Source: JAVVHH01 sp964235765 (GTDB lineage Bacteria; Pseudomonadota; Alphaproteobacteria; Acetobacterales; Acetobacteraceae). From it: 64,000 nucleotides of DNA. The notes beneath the pieces were generated by a model. It worked only from the letters and a program-made list of their open reading frames with translations, made no database searches and was not told the origin of the DNA. The position numbers and the translations under genes are program-made. Each line of letters starts with the position of its first letter. Within the stretch, counting starts at the first letter, position 1. Below are positions 51,900 to 61,087 of the stretch, one piece after another. The stretch lies in NCBI GenBank assembly GCA_964235765.1, contig CAXSDH010000004.1:1-64000 (forward strand), given 5' to 3'.

Positions 51900-52694
51900 T
51901 CACACCAGCAAGCCCCCCGTCGGGCTGGCGCTCCCGGCGTCAGCTCCTGCAGCGACCAGATAGCGCCGAGTGAACTGCTCCACGAACGTGGGCGACTTGA
52001 ACTTGGCAAGATCAATCCGGTCCGTGATCGCCTTTTCCTGGGCCTGGATGGTTTGAAACGCGATCTGCTTGGGGATGCCCAGGGCCGTGGTCATCACCTC
52101 ACGCAACACCGGATCACCCAGCACCTGGTCCACCGAGGTGATCCCGGCCGCCCGGCTGCGGAAATCGACCGCTTTGGACAGGCCAGGCGTGCCTGCATCG
52201 AGCGCGGTCCGCCACGCCACTTCGGCATACCCGTTCGCGATCGTGTCCAAAACCTTCGGGTCTCGCAGTAGCTTCAACCCTTGATTGGCGAAATCGAAGG
52301 TCTTGGCCGCGGCCAGCCAGCGGCTATCGCCCAACTTGCTCGCCAGCGAACCCGGCTTCGCCGTGTCGGAGAGCAGCGCCTTGCTGGCGAGCGCCCCGTA
52401 CTCGGTCTGGCTGCCAAGCCCGTTCGCCGTGAGCAGCACCTTGCGTGCGACGGGGTCGGCCAGCAACGCCTTGGGATCCCGCGCCTTGGCCACAGCCGCG
52501 CGGAACGCCGCGATGTCCCGCTTCGCTTGCGGCTCTGCGGCGGCGGCAGCAATACCCTTGTCCCGGTTCTTGACCGCCTGCTGCAAAGCCGCGATAGGAT
52601 TGCCGCCCGACGCCTGCGGCTTGCCGTACAAGATGTCGAGCAGGCCGGCCCCACCGTCGCCATAGCCTGAAATCGAGAGTGCGGTGATCGCCAT
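51900..52694 (-). CDS. DUF1217 family protein, probable flagellar
   Basis: A 264-residue helical protein with SRWLAAAKTFDFANQGLKLL, VLGDPVLREVMTTALGIPKQIAFQTIQAQEKAI and FVEQFTRRYL, the DUF1217 repeats seen in proteins often encoded with flagellar genes of alphaproteobacteria. No flagellar neighbours here. It points away from holA and breaks the common holA-parB adjacency. Confidence 0.8.
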   Translation of the reverse strand: MAITALSISGYGDGGAGLLDILYGKPQASGGNPIAALQQAVKNRDKGIAAAAAEPQAKRDIAAFRAAVAKARDPKALLADPVARKVLLTANGLGSQTEYGALASKALLSDTAKPGSLASKLGDSRWLAAAKTFDFANQGLKLLRDPKVLDTIANGYAEVAWRTALDAGTPGLSKAVDFRSRAAGITSVDQVLGDPVLREVMTTALGIPKQIAFQTIQAQEKAITDRIDLAKFKSPTFVEQFTRRYLVAAGADAGSASPTGGLLV

Positions 52695-52812
52695 CCCGCC
52701 ATTCTATGGGGGAACGATTAACGAACCCTTAACGTGGCGGCTGCTCGGCCGAGCAGGTGTTCCGCGAAACCTGCGCATTCCGCGTCTATGACGGACTGAC
52801 CGAGGTGCACAA

Positions 52813-53865
52813 ATGGTCGCTGGCCAAGAAGATCAAGCGTACGGTTTTGATCCTGCGCGGCTGGACGCATTCCTGCGCGGCTGTATCCCCGCCCTGAACG
52901 GCACCATGCAGGTGCAGCCGATCGCCGGCGGCCAGTCCAACCCGACCTTCTTCGTCACCTACGCCAACCGGCGGCTGGTGCTGCGCAAGAAGCCGGCCGG
53001 GCCCATCCTGCCCTCTGCCCACGCCGTGGACCGGGAGGCACGTATCCTCACCGCGCTGGCCGGCAGTGCGGTGCCAGTGCCGGCGGTGGCGCTGTTCCAC
53101 CCGGAACCAGACGTGGTCGGCACGCCGTTCTACATCATGGAGCGGATCGATGGCCGGGTCTTCGCCAGCAGCGACATTACGGGTGTCTCCCCGGCCGACC
53201 GACACGCCATGGTACTGTCCTATGCCGAGACCCTGGCCCGGCTGCACGACGTGGATTGGCACGCGGCGGGGCTCGATGGCTTCGGCCGGCCCAGCGGCTA
53301 CTTCGCGCGACAGGTCGCCCGCTGGGGCAAGCAGTGGGACGCCGAACGCTTCCGCGACATTCCCGAGCTGGCCCGCCTGCGCGCGCTACTGGAGGCGGAC
53401 TTGCCGGCGGATGACGGTGCGGCGACCATCGTCCATGGCGATTTCCGCGTCGGCAACATGATGTTCCACCCGACCGAGCCGCGCGTGGTGGCGGTGCTGG
53501 ACTGGGAGCTGTCCACGATCGGCCACCCGATGGCCGATCTCGGCTTCAGCGTCATTTGCTGGCGCAGCGGCCCGGCCGAATACGGCGGCCTGCTCGGCCT
53601 GGACCTGGCCGGGCTGGGCATCCCCAGTGAGAACGAATACCTGCAAGCCTACTACGCCGCCCGGCGTACCCCGGCGGTCCCGCTGCAGCCTGTCCATGTT
53701 GCCTTTGCCATGTTCCGCTTCGCCGTCATCTTCGAGGGCATCGCCGCCCGCGCCCGGGCGGGGACCGCCGCAGGTGCGGATGCGGCTGCGGTGGGCGACC
53801 TGTCTGTCGCCTTCGCGCGGCGAGGACTCGTCGCCATGGGTCTCAAAGACCAGCGCGGAGGCTGA
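52813..53865 (+). CDS. APH-family phosphotransferase (ACAD10/YcbJ-like)
   Basis: Aminoglycoside-phosphotransferase fold kinase, 350 residues, of the kind found with acyl-CoA dehydrogenases, so a hydroxyacyl-CoA kinase role is possible rather than drug resistance. GGQSNPTFFV (nucleotide loop), VLRKKP, catalytic VHGDFRVGNMMF and metal-binding AVLDWELSTIGHPMADLG are clear. Monocistronic; ends just before an IS110 scar. Confidence 0.85.
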   Translation: MVAGQEDQAYGFDPARLDAFLRGCIPALNGTMQVQPIAGGQSNPTFFVTYANRRLVLRKKPAGPILPSAHAVDREARILTALAGSAVPVPAVALFHPEPDVVGTPFYIMERIDGRVFASSDITGVSPADRHAMVLSYAETLARLHDVDWHAAGLDGFGRPSGYFARQVARWGKQWDAERFRDIPELARLRALLEADLPADDGAATIVHGDFRVGNMMFHPTEPRVVAVLDWELSTIGHPMADLGFSVICWRSGPAEYGGLLGLDLAGLGIPSENEYLQAYYAARRTPAVPLQPVHVAFAMFRFAVIFEGIAARARAGTAAGADAAAVGDLSVAFARRGLVAMGLKDQRGG

Positions 53866-53869
53866 TCCG

Positions 53870-53935
53870 ATGCCGAATGCCGAACTGGCGCATGTCGCTA
53901 TGGAAGCGACCGGCGTTTATTGGAAGCCGGTTTAG
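53870..53935 (+). mobile_element. IS110-family transposase remnant
   Basis: Twenty-one codons read MPNAELAHVAMEATGVYWKPV, including the EATGVYW motif from the DEDD catalytic domain. No flanking transposase sequence remains. It overlaps the 3' end of the ogt gene on the other strand. Confidence 0.65.
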
Positions 53936-54446
53936 ACCAACGTCGCTCGTGGTCGAGCAGCCAGCGCTTGCGGGGCAGCCCACCCCCATAGCCGGTCAGT
54001 GCGCCGTCCGCGCCGAGGACCCGGTGGCAAGGGACGACGATGCCGACCGGGTTGCCTCCATTGGCCAACCCAACCGCCCGGCTTGCCCCCGGACGCCCCA
54101 GCCGGAGGGCGAGTTGACCGTAGCTCACCGTCTCGCCGGACCGGATGCCGCGCAGCAGCGCCCATACGCCACGCTGGAACCCGGTGCCGCCCGTCTCGAC
54201 CGGAATGGCTTGAAGCGCGTCGAGCTCGCCCGCGAAATAGGCCTGGATCGGCTGCGATACCGGCTGGGGCGCGCGGCCGTCGAGCAAGTCGCAGCTTCCG
54301 TAATGCAGCCGCAGCAGCCGGTGCAGGCGCGCCTCGTAGTCGGCGAAGTCGAGGGCACGCAGCGCCCCGGCCCCATCGGTGACCAACAGCAGCGTGCCCA
54401 GCGGCGAGGCCCGGCGCTCAAGCAGCAGGCGGATCGCAGCCTTCAA
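53898..54446 (-). CDS. ogt: Methylated-DNA--protein-cysteine methyltransferase (first copy)
   Basis: Suicide repair of O6-alkylguanine, 182 residues. Active site PCHRV with Cys140, helix-turn-helix SYGQLALRLGRPGASRAVGLANGGNP before it, and GYGGGLPRKRWLLDHE after. The last 12 residues read into the IS110 scar, so the original C-terminus may have been altered. Overlaps parB by 4 bases. Confidence 0.92.
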   Translation of the reverse strand: MKAAIRLLLERRASPLGTLLLVTDGAGALRALDFADYEARLHRLLRLHYGSCDLLDGRAPQPVSQPIQAYFAGELDALQAIPVETGGTGFQRGVWALLRGIRSGETVSYGQLALRLGRPGASRAVGLANGGNPVGIVVPCHRVLGADGALTGYGGGLPRKRWLLDHERRWSKPASNKRRSLP

Positions 54447-55315
54447 CCTTCGCCGAGTGCGTGGTCCCGCATCAGCAGCGCCAACAGCGCGTCCAACTGG
54501 TCCAGGTTCCGGTAGTCGATCCGCACGTTGCCCCCACGCCCGTCGCTGGCGATCCGCACGGTCAGGCCGAGCCGTGCCGAGAGGTCGCGTTCCAGCGCTA
54601 GCGTCTCCGGATCGGCCGAGCTGCGGCCGGAGCTGCGGCCGGGTAGGGGCGGCTGGGCGCTGCGAAGCACCAGCGCCTCGGTTTGGCGCACGTTCAGCCC
54701 GCGGTCCCTGACCATCCGTGCCGCGGCGACCGGATCGGGGTGCCCGAGCAGCGCCCGCGCGTGCCCGGCCGACAGCAGCCCCTGTTGCAGGTCCGCCCGC
54801 ACGCCGCTGGGCAATTGCAACAGCCGCATCGTATTCGCCACATGGCTGCGCGACTTGCCCACCAGGCCGCCCAGCTGATCCTGCGTCATGCCGAACTCGC
54901 CCAGCAGCCGCTTGTAGCCCTCGGCCTCCTCTATCGGGTTCAGATCCTGCCGCTGCAGGTTCTCCACCAGCCCGGCGGCCATCGCCTCGGTGTCCGAGAG
55001 GGTCCGCACCAGCACGGGCACTTCATGCAGCCCAGCCGCCTGGGCCGCCCGCCAGCGCCGCTCGCCCGCGATGATCTGGTATTGGCCGCTCAGCTCGGGG
55101 TGCGGGCGGGCCAGGATAGGCTGCAGCACGCCCTGCTGGCGGATGGAGTCCGTCAGGTCCTTGAGCAGTTCAGGATCGATGGCGGTGCGCGGCTGGAACG
55201 GCCCGGGCGCGAGGGCGGTCACGGCCAGGCTGGTCCGCGGCTGCGCCTGCGCCGGCGAGGGCTCGCCCAGCAGGGCCGCCAGGCCGCGGCCGAGCCGAGG
55301 CGCCGCGCCGCTCAC
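54443..55315 (-). CDS. parB: Chromosome-partitioning protein ParB
   Basis: CTP-dependent clamp that loads at parS, 290 residues from a GTG overlapping the parA stop. ALAPGPFQPRTAID opens the N-terminal domain, GERRWRAAQAAGL is the CTP-binding box II, ENLQRQDLNPIEEAEGY is box III, then the HTH (MTQDQLGGLVGKSRSHVANTMRLLQLP). The C-terminal dimer domain is present. No clear parS was seen in the window. Confidence 0.95.
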   Translation of the reverse strand: MSGAAPRLGRGLAALLGEPSPAQAQPRTSLAVTALAPGPFQPRTAIDPELLKDLTDSIRQQGVLQPILARPHPELSGQYQIIAGERRWRAAQAAGLHEVPVLVRTLSDTEAMAAGLVENLQRQDLNPIEEAEGYKRLLGEFGMTQDQLGGLVGKSRSHVANTMRLLQLPSGVRADLQQGLLSAGHARALLGHPDPVAAARMVRDRGLNVRQTEALVLRSAQPPLPGRSSGRSSADPETLALERDLSARLGLTVRIASDGRGGNVRIDYRNLDQLDALLALLMRDHALGEG

Positions 55316-56088
55316 GGCCGGGCCCGTTCGCGCCGCAGCACCTCGGCGGCCAGCTTCACGTAGGCCTGCGCTCCCGGCGACCGCAGATCGTACAGCAGGA
55401 CGGGCTTGCCATGGCTGGGCGCCTCCGAAACCCGCACGTTGCGCGGGATCACTGTCTCATACACCTGCGCGCCGAAATGGCCGCGCACGTCGGCGGCCAC
55501 CAGCTCGGAGAGGTTGTTGCGGCGGTCGAACATGGTGAGCACGATGCCTTGAAGCTCGAGCTTGGGGTTGAGATGCTGGCGGATGCGGTCGAGGGTGCGC
55601 GTGATCTGGCTGATCCCTTCTAGGGCGAAGAACTCGCATTGCAAAGGAACCAGCACCGCCTCGGCCGCCACCAGGCCGTTCACCGTCAGCAGCCCAAGGC
55701 TGGGCGGGCAGTCGATCAGCACGAAGGCAAACTCCCCCACCCGCTCCGCCAAGGCCGCGCGCAGCTTGAACTCGCGCCGCTCCAACCCGGCCAGGTCCAC
55801 CTCCGCCCCCGCCAGGTCCGAATCGGCCGGCACCAGGCTGAGCCCGGGGATGCCGCTGGGGATCGTGACCTGCGCCAGGTCCGCATCGCCCAGCAAGGCC
55901 GCATAGGTGCCGCGCCCCCGCCTTGCGTGATCGACCCCGAGCCCGGTGGAGGCGTTGCCTTGCGGGTCCAGGTCGATCAGCAGCACGGATTGGCCCGAGG
56001 CGGCCATGGCGGTGGCCAGGTTGATGGCCGTCGTCGTCTTGCCCACGCCGCCCTTCTGGTTTGCGACGGCGATGATCCGGCTACGCAC
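55312..56088 (-). CDS. parA: Chromosome-partitioning ATPase ParA
   Basis: Walker-type DNA-binding ATPase, 258 residues, chromosomal Soj type without an extra N-terminal HTH. Deviant Walker A KGGVGKTT (about 12-19), DLDPQGNASTG, DCPPSLGLLT and PLQCEFFALEG. GTG start overlapping rsmG by 8 bases. Confidence 0.95.
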   Translation of the reverse strand: MRSRIIAVANQKGGVGKTTTAINLATAMAASGQSVLLIDLDPQGNASTGLGVDHARRGRGTYAALLGDADLAQVTIPSGIPGLSLVPADSDLAGAEVDLAGLERREFKLRAALAERVGEFAFVLIDCPPSLGLLTVNGLVAAEAVLVPLQCEFFALEGISQITRTLDRIRQHLNPKLELQGIVLTMFDRRNNLSELVAADVRGHFGAQVYETVIPRNVRVSEAPSHGKPVLLYDLRSPGAQAYVKLAAEVLRRERARP

Positions 56089-56671
56089 GGGCCAATCCGG
56101 TCACGACCAGGATCGGCGAGCCCGGCGCCCCTGCCGCGCGGACGTCCATGCGCCAGTGCCGCCTTGCCTGCGCCACTTCGTCCGCCGCCCGGGCCCCCTT
56201 CGGGAACAGGCCGGTACCGCCGGGCAGCAGCAGCGGCATGGCCAGACCCAGCAAGGCATCGAGCGGCGCCAGCGCGCGGGCGGTCACCAGCCGGGCCGGC
56301 GCTAGGTCCAGTTGCTCGATCCGGCGGCAATGCACCCGGACGGGCGCGTTCGTCACGCGCTGCGCCTCGCCCAGGAACGCCGCCTTGCGCCGGTCGGACT
56401 CCACCAGGTCGAACGGCACCCCGCTCGCGACGGCCAGCACCAGCCCCGGCAGCCCGGCGCCGGAGCCGAGGTCGATCGCGCGGTCCGTGCTCACGGGGAT
56501 GAACGGCAGCAGGCGGAGGCTGTCCAGCACATGGCGGGACCAGATATGCGGCTCGTCGGCGCGCGACACCAGGTTGATGCGCCGGGTCCATGTGGCCAGC
56601 AGCTCCGCATAGGCGCGCAACCGGTCGAGCACGCCGGCGGCAAGGTTCGATTCGGACGGCGCAATCTGCAT
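56081..56671 (-). CDS. rsmG: 16S rRNA (guanine527-N7)-methyltransferase
   Basis: SAM-dependent RsmG (GidB), 196 residues. SAM motif DLGSGAGLPGLVLA near residue 65 and VTARALAPL near 130. It heads rsmG-parA-parB. The mnmE and mnmG genes that usually precede it are not here; a second ogt gene lies upstream on the other strand. Confidence 0.93.
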   Translation of the reverse strand: MQIAPSESNLAAGVLDRLRAYAELLATWTRRINLVSRADEPHIWSRHVLDSLRLLPFIPVSTDRAIDLGSGAGLPGLVLAVASGVPFDLVESDRRKAAFLGEAQRVTNAPVRVHCRRIEQLDLAPARLVTARALAPLDALLGLAMPLLLPGGTGLFPKGARAADEVAQARRHWRMDVRAAGAPGSPILVVTGLARA

Positions 56672-56775
56672 CGGCGGTCGCGTAGCATGCGCGGTATGCC
56701 GGGGCTATGCGGGGCGTGCCTTGACACGCGAGGCAAGCGGGACTGGCATGATCCTCACCTGCGTTGGAGGCGCGA

Positions 56776-57276
56776 TTGCCGCAACTATCCATGCACACGC
56801 CCTTGGGCGACCTTACCCTCTCCGAGGAGGATGGGGCCATCGTCGCCGTGGACTGGGGCTGGGGCCGCGACCAGGCCGAGACGCCGCTGCTGCTTCGTGC
56901 GCGGCAGCAGATGGAGGAGTATTTCGACGGCGAGCGGAGCAGCTTCGACCTGGCGCTGTCGCCGGCGGGTTCGGAGTACCGCCGCCGGGTCTGGGCGGCG
57001 CTGTGCGGCATCCCGGCGGGCAGCACGCGCAGCTATGCCGAGATCGCGCGTGCCGTGGGCGGCAGCGCACGGTCCGTGGGCCAGGCCAACGGTGCGAACC
57101 CGATCCCGGTGCTGATCCCGTGCCACCGGGTCGTGGCCTCCGGCTACGCGCAACAGATCGTGGCCTCCGGCGACGCAAGGCAGGGGAGTGCCGACCGCGG
57201 CATGGGCGGCTACTCCGGTGGCGACGGGCTGGCTACGAAGCGCTTCCTGCTGCAACTTGAACATCGCACCGCCTGA
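56776..57276 (+). CDS. ogt: Methylated-DNA--protein-cysteine methyltransferase (second copy), loop duplication
   Basis: Second O6-alkylguanine repair protein, 166 residues. SYAEIARAVGGSARSVGQANGANP and PCHRV with Cys116 are intact. Immediately after the active site, where relatives read about VVA-GG-LGGYSGG, there is an extra segment VVASGYAQQ/IVASGDARQ made by a 27-nt duplication. TTG 56776 lies 5 bases after GGAGG and is preferred over TTG 56764 and ATG 56791. The two ogt genes are not close copies. Confidence 0.87.
   Translation: MPQLSMHTPLGDLTLSEEDGAIVAVDWGWGRDQAETPLLLRARQQMEEYFDGERSSFDLALSPAGSEYRRRVWAALCGIPAGSTRSYAEIARAVGGSARSVGQANGANPIPVLIPCHRVVASGYAQQIVASGDARQGSADRGMGGYSGGDGLATKRFLLQLEHRTA
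57130..57183 (+). repeat. 27-nt in-frame tandem duplication inside ogt
   Basis: Two 27-base units share 21 bases, encoding VVASGYAQQ and IVASGDARQ directly after the PCHR active-site motif. Confidence 0.8.
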
Positions 57277-57297
57277 CGCGGTTGCTTGGAGACGATC

Positions 57298-58272
57298 ATG
57301 TCGAAGGCGATCCGCATCCATGGCTATGGCGGCCCCGAGGTGATGCGCTGGGAGGACGTGCCCACGCCCGACCCAGGCCCCGCCGAAGCCCTGGTGCACC
57401 ACACGGCCGTCGGGCTCAACTACATCGACATTTATTTCCGCACCGGCCTCTACAAGTCGCCTGCCATGCCGGCGACCCTCGGCATGGAAGCAGCCGGCGT
57501 GGTGCGGGCCGTGGGCGCCGATGTGCAGCATATCGCGGTGGGCGATCGCGTCGCCTACGCCACCGCGCCGATCGGCGCCTATGCGACCGACCGGGTCATT
57601 TCCGCCGACCGGCTCGTGAAGCTGCCTCCCGGCATCGATGACCAGACCGCGGCCGCCATGATGCTGCAGGGCATGACGGCCCAGTACCTGATCCGGCGCA
57701 CCTATGCGGTCAAGTCCGGCGATGCCATCGTGGTGCACGCGGCAGCCGGCGGCGTCGGGCTGATCCTGTGCCAGTGGGCGGCGCACCTTGGGGCCACCGT
57801 CATCGGCGTGGTCTCCACCGAGGCGAAGGCCGAGCTGGCCCGGGCGCATGGCGCGGCGCACGTAGTCGTCGGGCATGACCGCCTCGCCGCCGAGGTCAAG
57901 CGGATCACCAAAGGGGCGATGGCGCCGGTGGTCTACGACAGCGTGGGCAAGGACACGTTCGGCCCCAGCCTCGATTGCCTCGCACCGCTCGGGCTGATGA
58001 TCAGCTTCGGCAACTCCTCCGGCCCGGTGCCCCCGGTGGACCTCGCCACCCTCTCGGCCAAGGGCAGCCTGTTCCTGACCCGGCCGTCCCTGGCCACCTA
58101 CACCGCCAAGCCCGCCGACCTCGCCCGCTCCGCGGCCGATCTGTTCGAGGCGGTCCAGTCCGGGGCGGTGAAAATCCGGGTGAACCAAACCTTCGCCCTC
58201 AAAGACGCCCAGGCCGCACACGAGGCGCTGGAGGGGCGCCGCACCACGGGCAGCACCGTCCTGCTTCCCTGA
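57298..58272 (+). CDS. qor: NADPH:quinone oxidoreductase (zinc-less MDR family)
   Basis: Medium-chain dehydrogenase/reductase, 324 residues, reducing quinones with NADPH. YNYIDIYFRTGLYK-type motif near residue 40 (NYIDIYFRTGLYK), LGMEAAGVV, and nucleotide motif AAAGGVGLILCQWA (about 145). No zinc cysteines. ATG 57298 has GGAGA; an in-frame TTG at 57286 is the alternative. Confidence 0.92.
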   Translation: MSKAIRIHGYGGPEVMRWEDVPTPDPGPAEALVHHTAVGLNYIDIYFRTGLYKSPAMPATLGMEAAGVVRAVGADVQHIAVGDRVAYATAPIGAYATDRVISADRLVKLPPGIDDQTAAAMMLQGMTAQYLIRRTYAVKSGDAIVVHAAAGGVGLILCQWAAHLGATVIGVVSTEAKAELARAHGAAHVVVGHDRLAAEVKRITKGAMAPVVYDSVGKDTFGPSLDCLAPLGLMISFGNSSGPVPPVDLATLSAKGSLFLTRPSLATYTAKPADLARSAADLFEAVQSGAVKIRVNQTFALKDAQAAHEALEGRRTTGSTVLLP

Positions 58273-59699
58273 TCGAGGAAGCTCTCCCGCCGCCGGCGCC
58301 GAACCCCCGGCGCACTCGGCTGACCGCGCTCATCGTCGCCTGCGCGCTGTTCATGCAGAACCTCGACGGCACCGTGGTGGCCACGGCCATCCCCGCCATG
58401 GCCCGCGCCTTCGGCGCCGATCCGCTGCACATGAACCTGGCGCTCACCTCGTACCTGCTCAGCCTGGCAGTGTTCATCCCCGTCAGCGGCTGGATGGCCG
58501 ACCGGTTCGGCACCCGCACCGTGTTCCGCGCGGCCATCGCGGTGTTCACCGTCGGCTCCGTGCTGTGCGGACAATCCACCAGCCTGCCGATGCTGGTGGG
58601 CGCGCGCATCGTGCAAGGCCTGGGCGGGGCGATGATGGTGCCGGTGGGGCGCCTCGTGCTGCTGCGCAGCGTCGCCAAGTCCGAGCTGGTATCTGCCATG
58701 GCGTGGCTGACCATGCCCGCGCTGATCGGCCCGATCGTGGGGCCGCCGCTTGGCGGGTTCCTCGTCACCTTCGCCGACTGGCGCTGGATTTTCGGCATCA
58801 ACGTGCCCATCGGCCTGCTCGGGATGGTGCTGGTCACCCGCTATGTGGAGGAGGTGCGGGAGCCCGCCCCGGGACGGTTGGATGGCCTCGGGCTGGTCCT
58901 GTGCGGCGCGGCGCTGGGCGGCGTGATGTTCGGGCTCGAGATCGCCGGCCGCGGGCTGGCGCCGCCCTGGGTGACGGTGGCCTGCCTCGGCATCGGCCTG
59001 CTGGCCGGGCTGGCCTACGTCCGCCATGCGCGGCGCCGGCCCGACCCGCTGCTCGACTTGACCCTGCTGCGTATCCCGACATTCGCAATCTCGGCCCTGG
59101 CCGGGTCGCTGTTCCGGGTGGGGGTTGGCGCCATCCCGTTCCTGCTGCCGCTCATGCTGCAGCTCGGCTTCGGGCGGAGCGCGGCCGAGAGCGGGCTGAT
59201 CACGTTTTCCAGCGCGGTCGGCGCGATAGCGATGAAGGCGGCGGCCCAGGCCACGCTGCGCTGGTTCGGCTTCCGCACGACCCTGCTTTGGAACGGCATA
59301 TTGTCCGCGCTCGCCATCGCCGCCTGCGCGCTGTTCCGCCCGTGGTGGCCGGCGCCGGCGCTATATGTCGTGCTGATCCTGGGCGGCTTCCTGCGCTCGT
59401 TGCAGTTCACCTCCTACAACACCCTCGCCTATGCCGACATCCCGCGCCAGCGCATGAGCGCGGCCACGAGCCTGTATGCGACGATCCAGCAGCTTTCCCT
59501 GACGTTCGGCATCACGGTGGGGGCGGCGTCGCTGCTGCTGGCCGCGAGCTGGTCGGGCCGCTCCGAGGTGGCGGTGGCCGATTTCTCGTTCGCGTTCCTG
59601 GTGATCGCGGCAGTGACCTTGTCCGCGGCGCCGGCCTCGCTGCTGATGCCGCGAGATGCCGGGGTGGAGCTGAGCGGCCATGGCCGGAGCCGGGCATAA
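58269..59699 (+). CDS. MFS transporter, EmrB/QacA (DHA2) type
   Basis: Drug or metabolite:proton exporter, about 476 residues, 12-14 membrane helices. MQNLDGTVVATAIPAMARAFG (motif D1-like), GWMADRFGTRTVF (motif A), GARIVQGLGGAMMVPVGRL and GPIVGPPLGGFLV (motif C). No ATG, GTG or TTG precedes the conserved first helix; a CTG at 58269 overlapping the qor stop (CTGA) is the only reasonable start. The first ATG (58353) would delete half of helix 1. Confidence 0.85.
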   Translation: MIEEALPPPAPNPRRTRLTALIVACALFMQNLDGTVVATAIPAMARAFGADPLHMNLALTSYLLSLAVFIPVSGWMADRFGTRTVFRAAIAVFTVGSVLCGQSTSLPMLVGARIVQGLGGAMMVPVGRLVLLRSVAKSELVSAMAWLTMPALIGPIVGPPLGGFLVTFADWRWIFGINVPIGLLGMVLVTRYVEEVREPAPGRLDGLGLVLCGAALGGVMFGLEIAGRGLAPPWVTVACLGIGLLAGLAYVRHARRRPDPLLDLTLLRIPTFAISALAGSLFRVGVGAIPFLLPLMLQLGFGRSAAESGLITFSSAVGAIAMKAAAQATLRWFGFRTTLLWNGILSALAIAACALFRPWWPAPALYVVLILGGFLRSLQFTSYNTLAYADIPRQRMSAATSLYATIQQLSLTFGITVGAASLLLAASWSGRSEVAVADFSFAFLVIAAVTLSAAPASLLMPRDAGVELSGHGRSRA

Positions 59700-59764
59700 G
59701 CGGATGGCGGCTTGCACCTGAGAGGTCGAAGCGCGATCCTTCGCCGGACCGGAGGAGACCCGAG

Positions 59765-61087
59765 ATGAACGAGATCAGCCGCCCCAACAACCTCGACGCA
59801 TACTGGATGCCGTTCACCGCGAACCGCGCGTTCAAGCAGTCGCCCCGCATGATCGCGCGCGCGGAGGGGATGTTCTACTACACCGACGACAACAAGGAGG
59901 TGCTGGACGGCACCGCCGGGCTGTGGTGCGTGAACGCCGGGCACGGCCGGCGCGAGATCGTCGAGGCCATCCAGCAGCAGGCGGCGATCCTCGATTTCGC
60001 CCCCTCCTTCCAGCTCGGCCACCCGATCGCCTTCCAAGCCGCCGCCCGCTTGGCGGAGATCCTGCCCGCCACCCTCGACCGCGTCTTCTGGACCAATTCC
60101 GGCAGCGAGAGCGCCGACACCGCGCTGAAGATCGCGCTCGCCTACCACCGCGCCCGCGGCGAGGCGCAGCGCGTCCGCCTGGTCGGGCGCGAGCGCGGCT
60201 ACCATGGTGTGGGCTTCGGGGGCATGAGCGTCGGCGGCATCGGCGCGAACCGGCGCCAGTTCGGCGTGATGCTGCCCTACGCCGACCACCTGCCGCACAC
60301 CCACGACCCTGCCCGGGCCTTCACGAAGGGCCAGCCTGAAGAGGGCGCCTACCTCGCCGACGCCTTGGAAAGCATGGTTTCCCTGCATGGCGCCGACACC
60401 ATCGCCGCCGTCATGGTTGAGCCGGTGGCCGGCAGCACCGGCGTGCTAGTGCCGCCCCGCGGCTACCTGGAGCGCCTGCGCCAGATCTGCACGAAACACG
60501 GCATCCTGCTGATATTCGACGAGGTCATCACCGGCTTCGGCCGCTTGGGCAAGGATTTCGGCTCGGAGCGGCTGGGCGTGACCCCTGACATCATGACCAT
60601 GGCGAAGGGCCTGACGAACGCCGCCGTCCCGATGGGGGCCGTGGCGACCAAAAACGAAATCTACGCCACCATCGTCGACGGCAGCCCGGCCGGCATCGAG
60701 CTGTTCCACGGCTACACCTATGGCGGCCACCCGCTGGCCGCCGCGGCAGCCATCGCCAGCATGGACCTGCAACGGGCCGAGGACCTGCCCGCCCGCGCCG
60801 CCGCCATCGAGCCCTACTGGGAGAACGCCGTGCACAGCCTGCGCGGCCTGTCCAACGTGATCGACATCCGCAACCTGGGCCTGGTCGCGGGCGTCGAGCT
60901 GCAGCCCCGCGCCGGCAAGCCCGGCGACCGCGCCAACCGGGTGTTCCAACGCGCCTTCGACGACGGCCTGCTGGTCCGTCAAACGAGCGACACCATCGCG
61001 CTCAGCCCCCCGCTGATCATCGAAACGGGCCACGTCGACCGCATCGTCGACACGCTGACGACCGCAATCCGCGCCGAAGCCGCCTGA
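59765..61087 (+). CDS. Class III aminotransferase (beta-alanine/omega-amino acid:pyruvate type)
   Basis: PLP-dependent omega-transaminase, 440 residues. DAYWMPFTANRAFKQ is the signature of omega-amino acid:pyruvate aminotransferases; TNSGSESADTALKIA binds the cofactor phosphate; LIFDEVITGFGR holds the PLP Asp; TMAKGLTNAAVPMGAV holds the Schiff-base Lys (about residue 282). GGAGGAGA precedes the ATG. Substrates probably beta-alanine, taurine-like or polyamine-derived amines. Confidence 0.92.
   Translation: MNEISRPNNLDAYWMPFTANRAFKQSPRMIARAEGMFYYTDDNKEVLDGTAGLWCVNAGHGRREIVEAIQQQAAILDFAPSFQLGHPIAFQAAARLAEILPATLDRVFWTNSGSESADTALKIALAYHRARGEAQRVRLVGRERGYHGVGFGGMSVGGIGANRRQFGVMLPYADHLPHTHDPARAFTKGQPEEGAYLADALESMVSLHGADTIAAVMVEPVAGSTGVLVPPRGYLERLRQICTKHGILLIFDEVITGFGRLGKDFGSERLGVTPDIMTMAKGLTNAAVPMGAVATKNEIYATIVDGSPAGIELFHGYTYGGHPLAAAAAIASMDLQRAEDLPARAAAIEPYWENAVHSLRGLSNVIDIRNLGLVAGVELQPRAGKPGDRANRVFQRAFDDGLLVRQTSDTIALSPPLIIETGHVDRIVDTLTTAIRAEAA

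Noticed and set aside
52745..52775. GTTCCGCGAAAC, considered as a parS site near parAB
   Set aside because: It is two bases shorter than the TGTTTCACGTGAAACA-type palindrome and its arms do not pair properly; no parS is claimed in the window.
53870..53935. Treating the 21-codon frame as a small gene
   Set aside because: Its sequence is an internal piece of an IS110 transposase, so it is a mobile-element scar.
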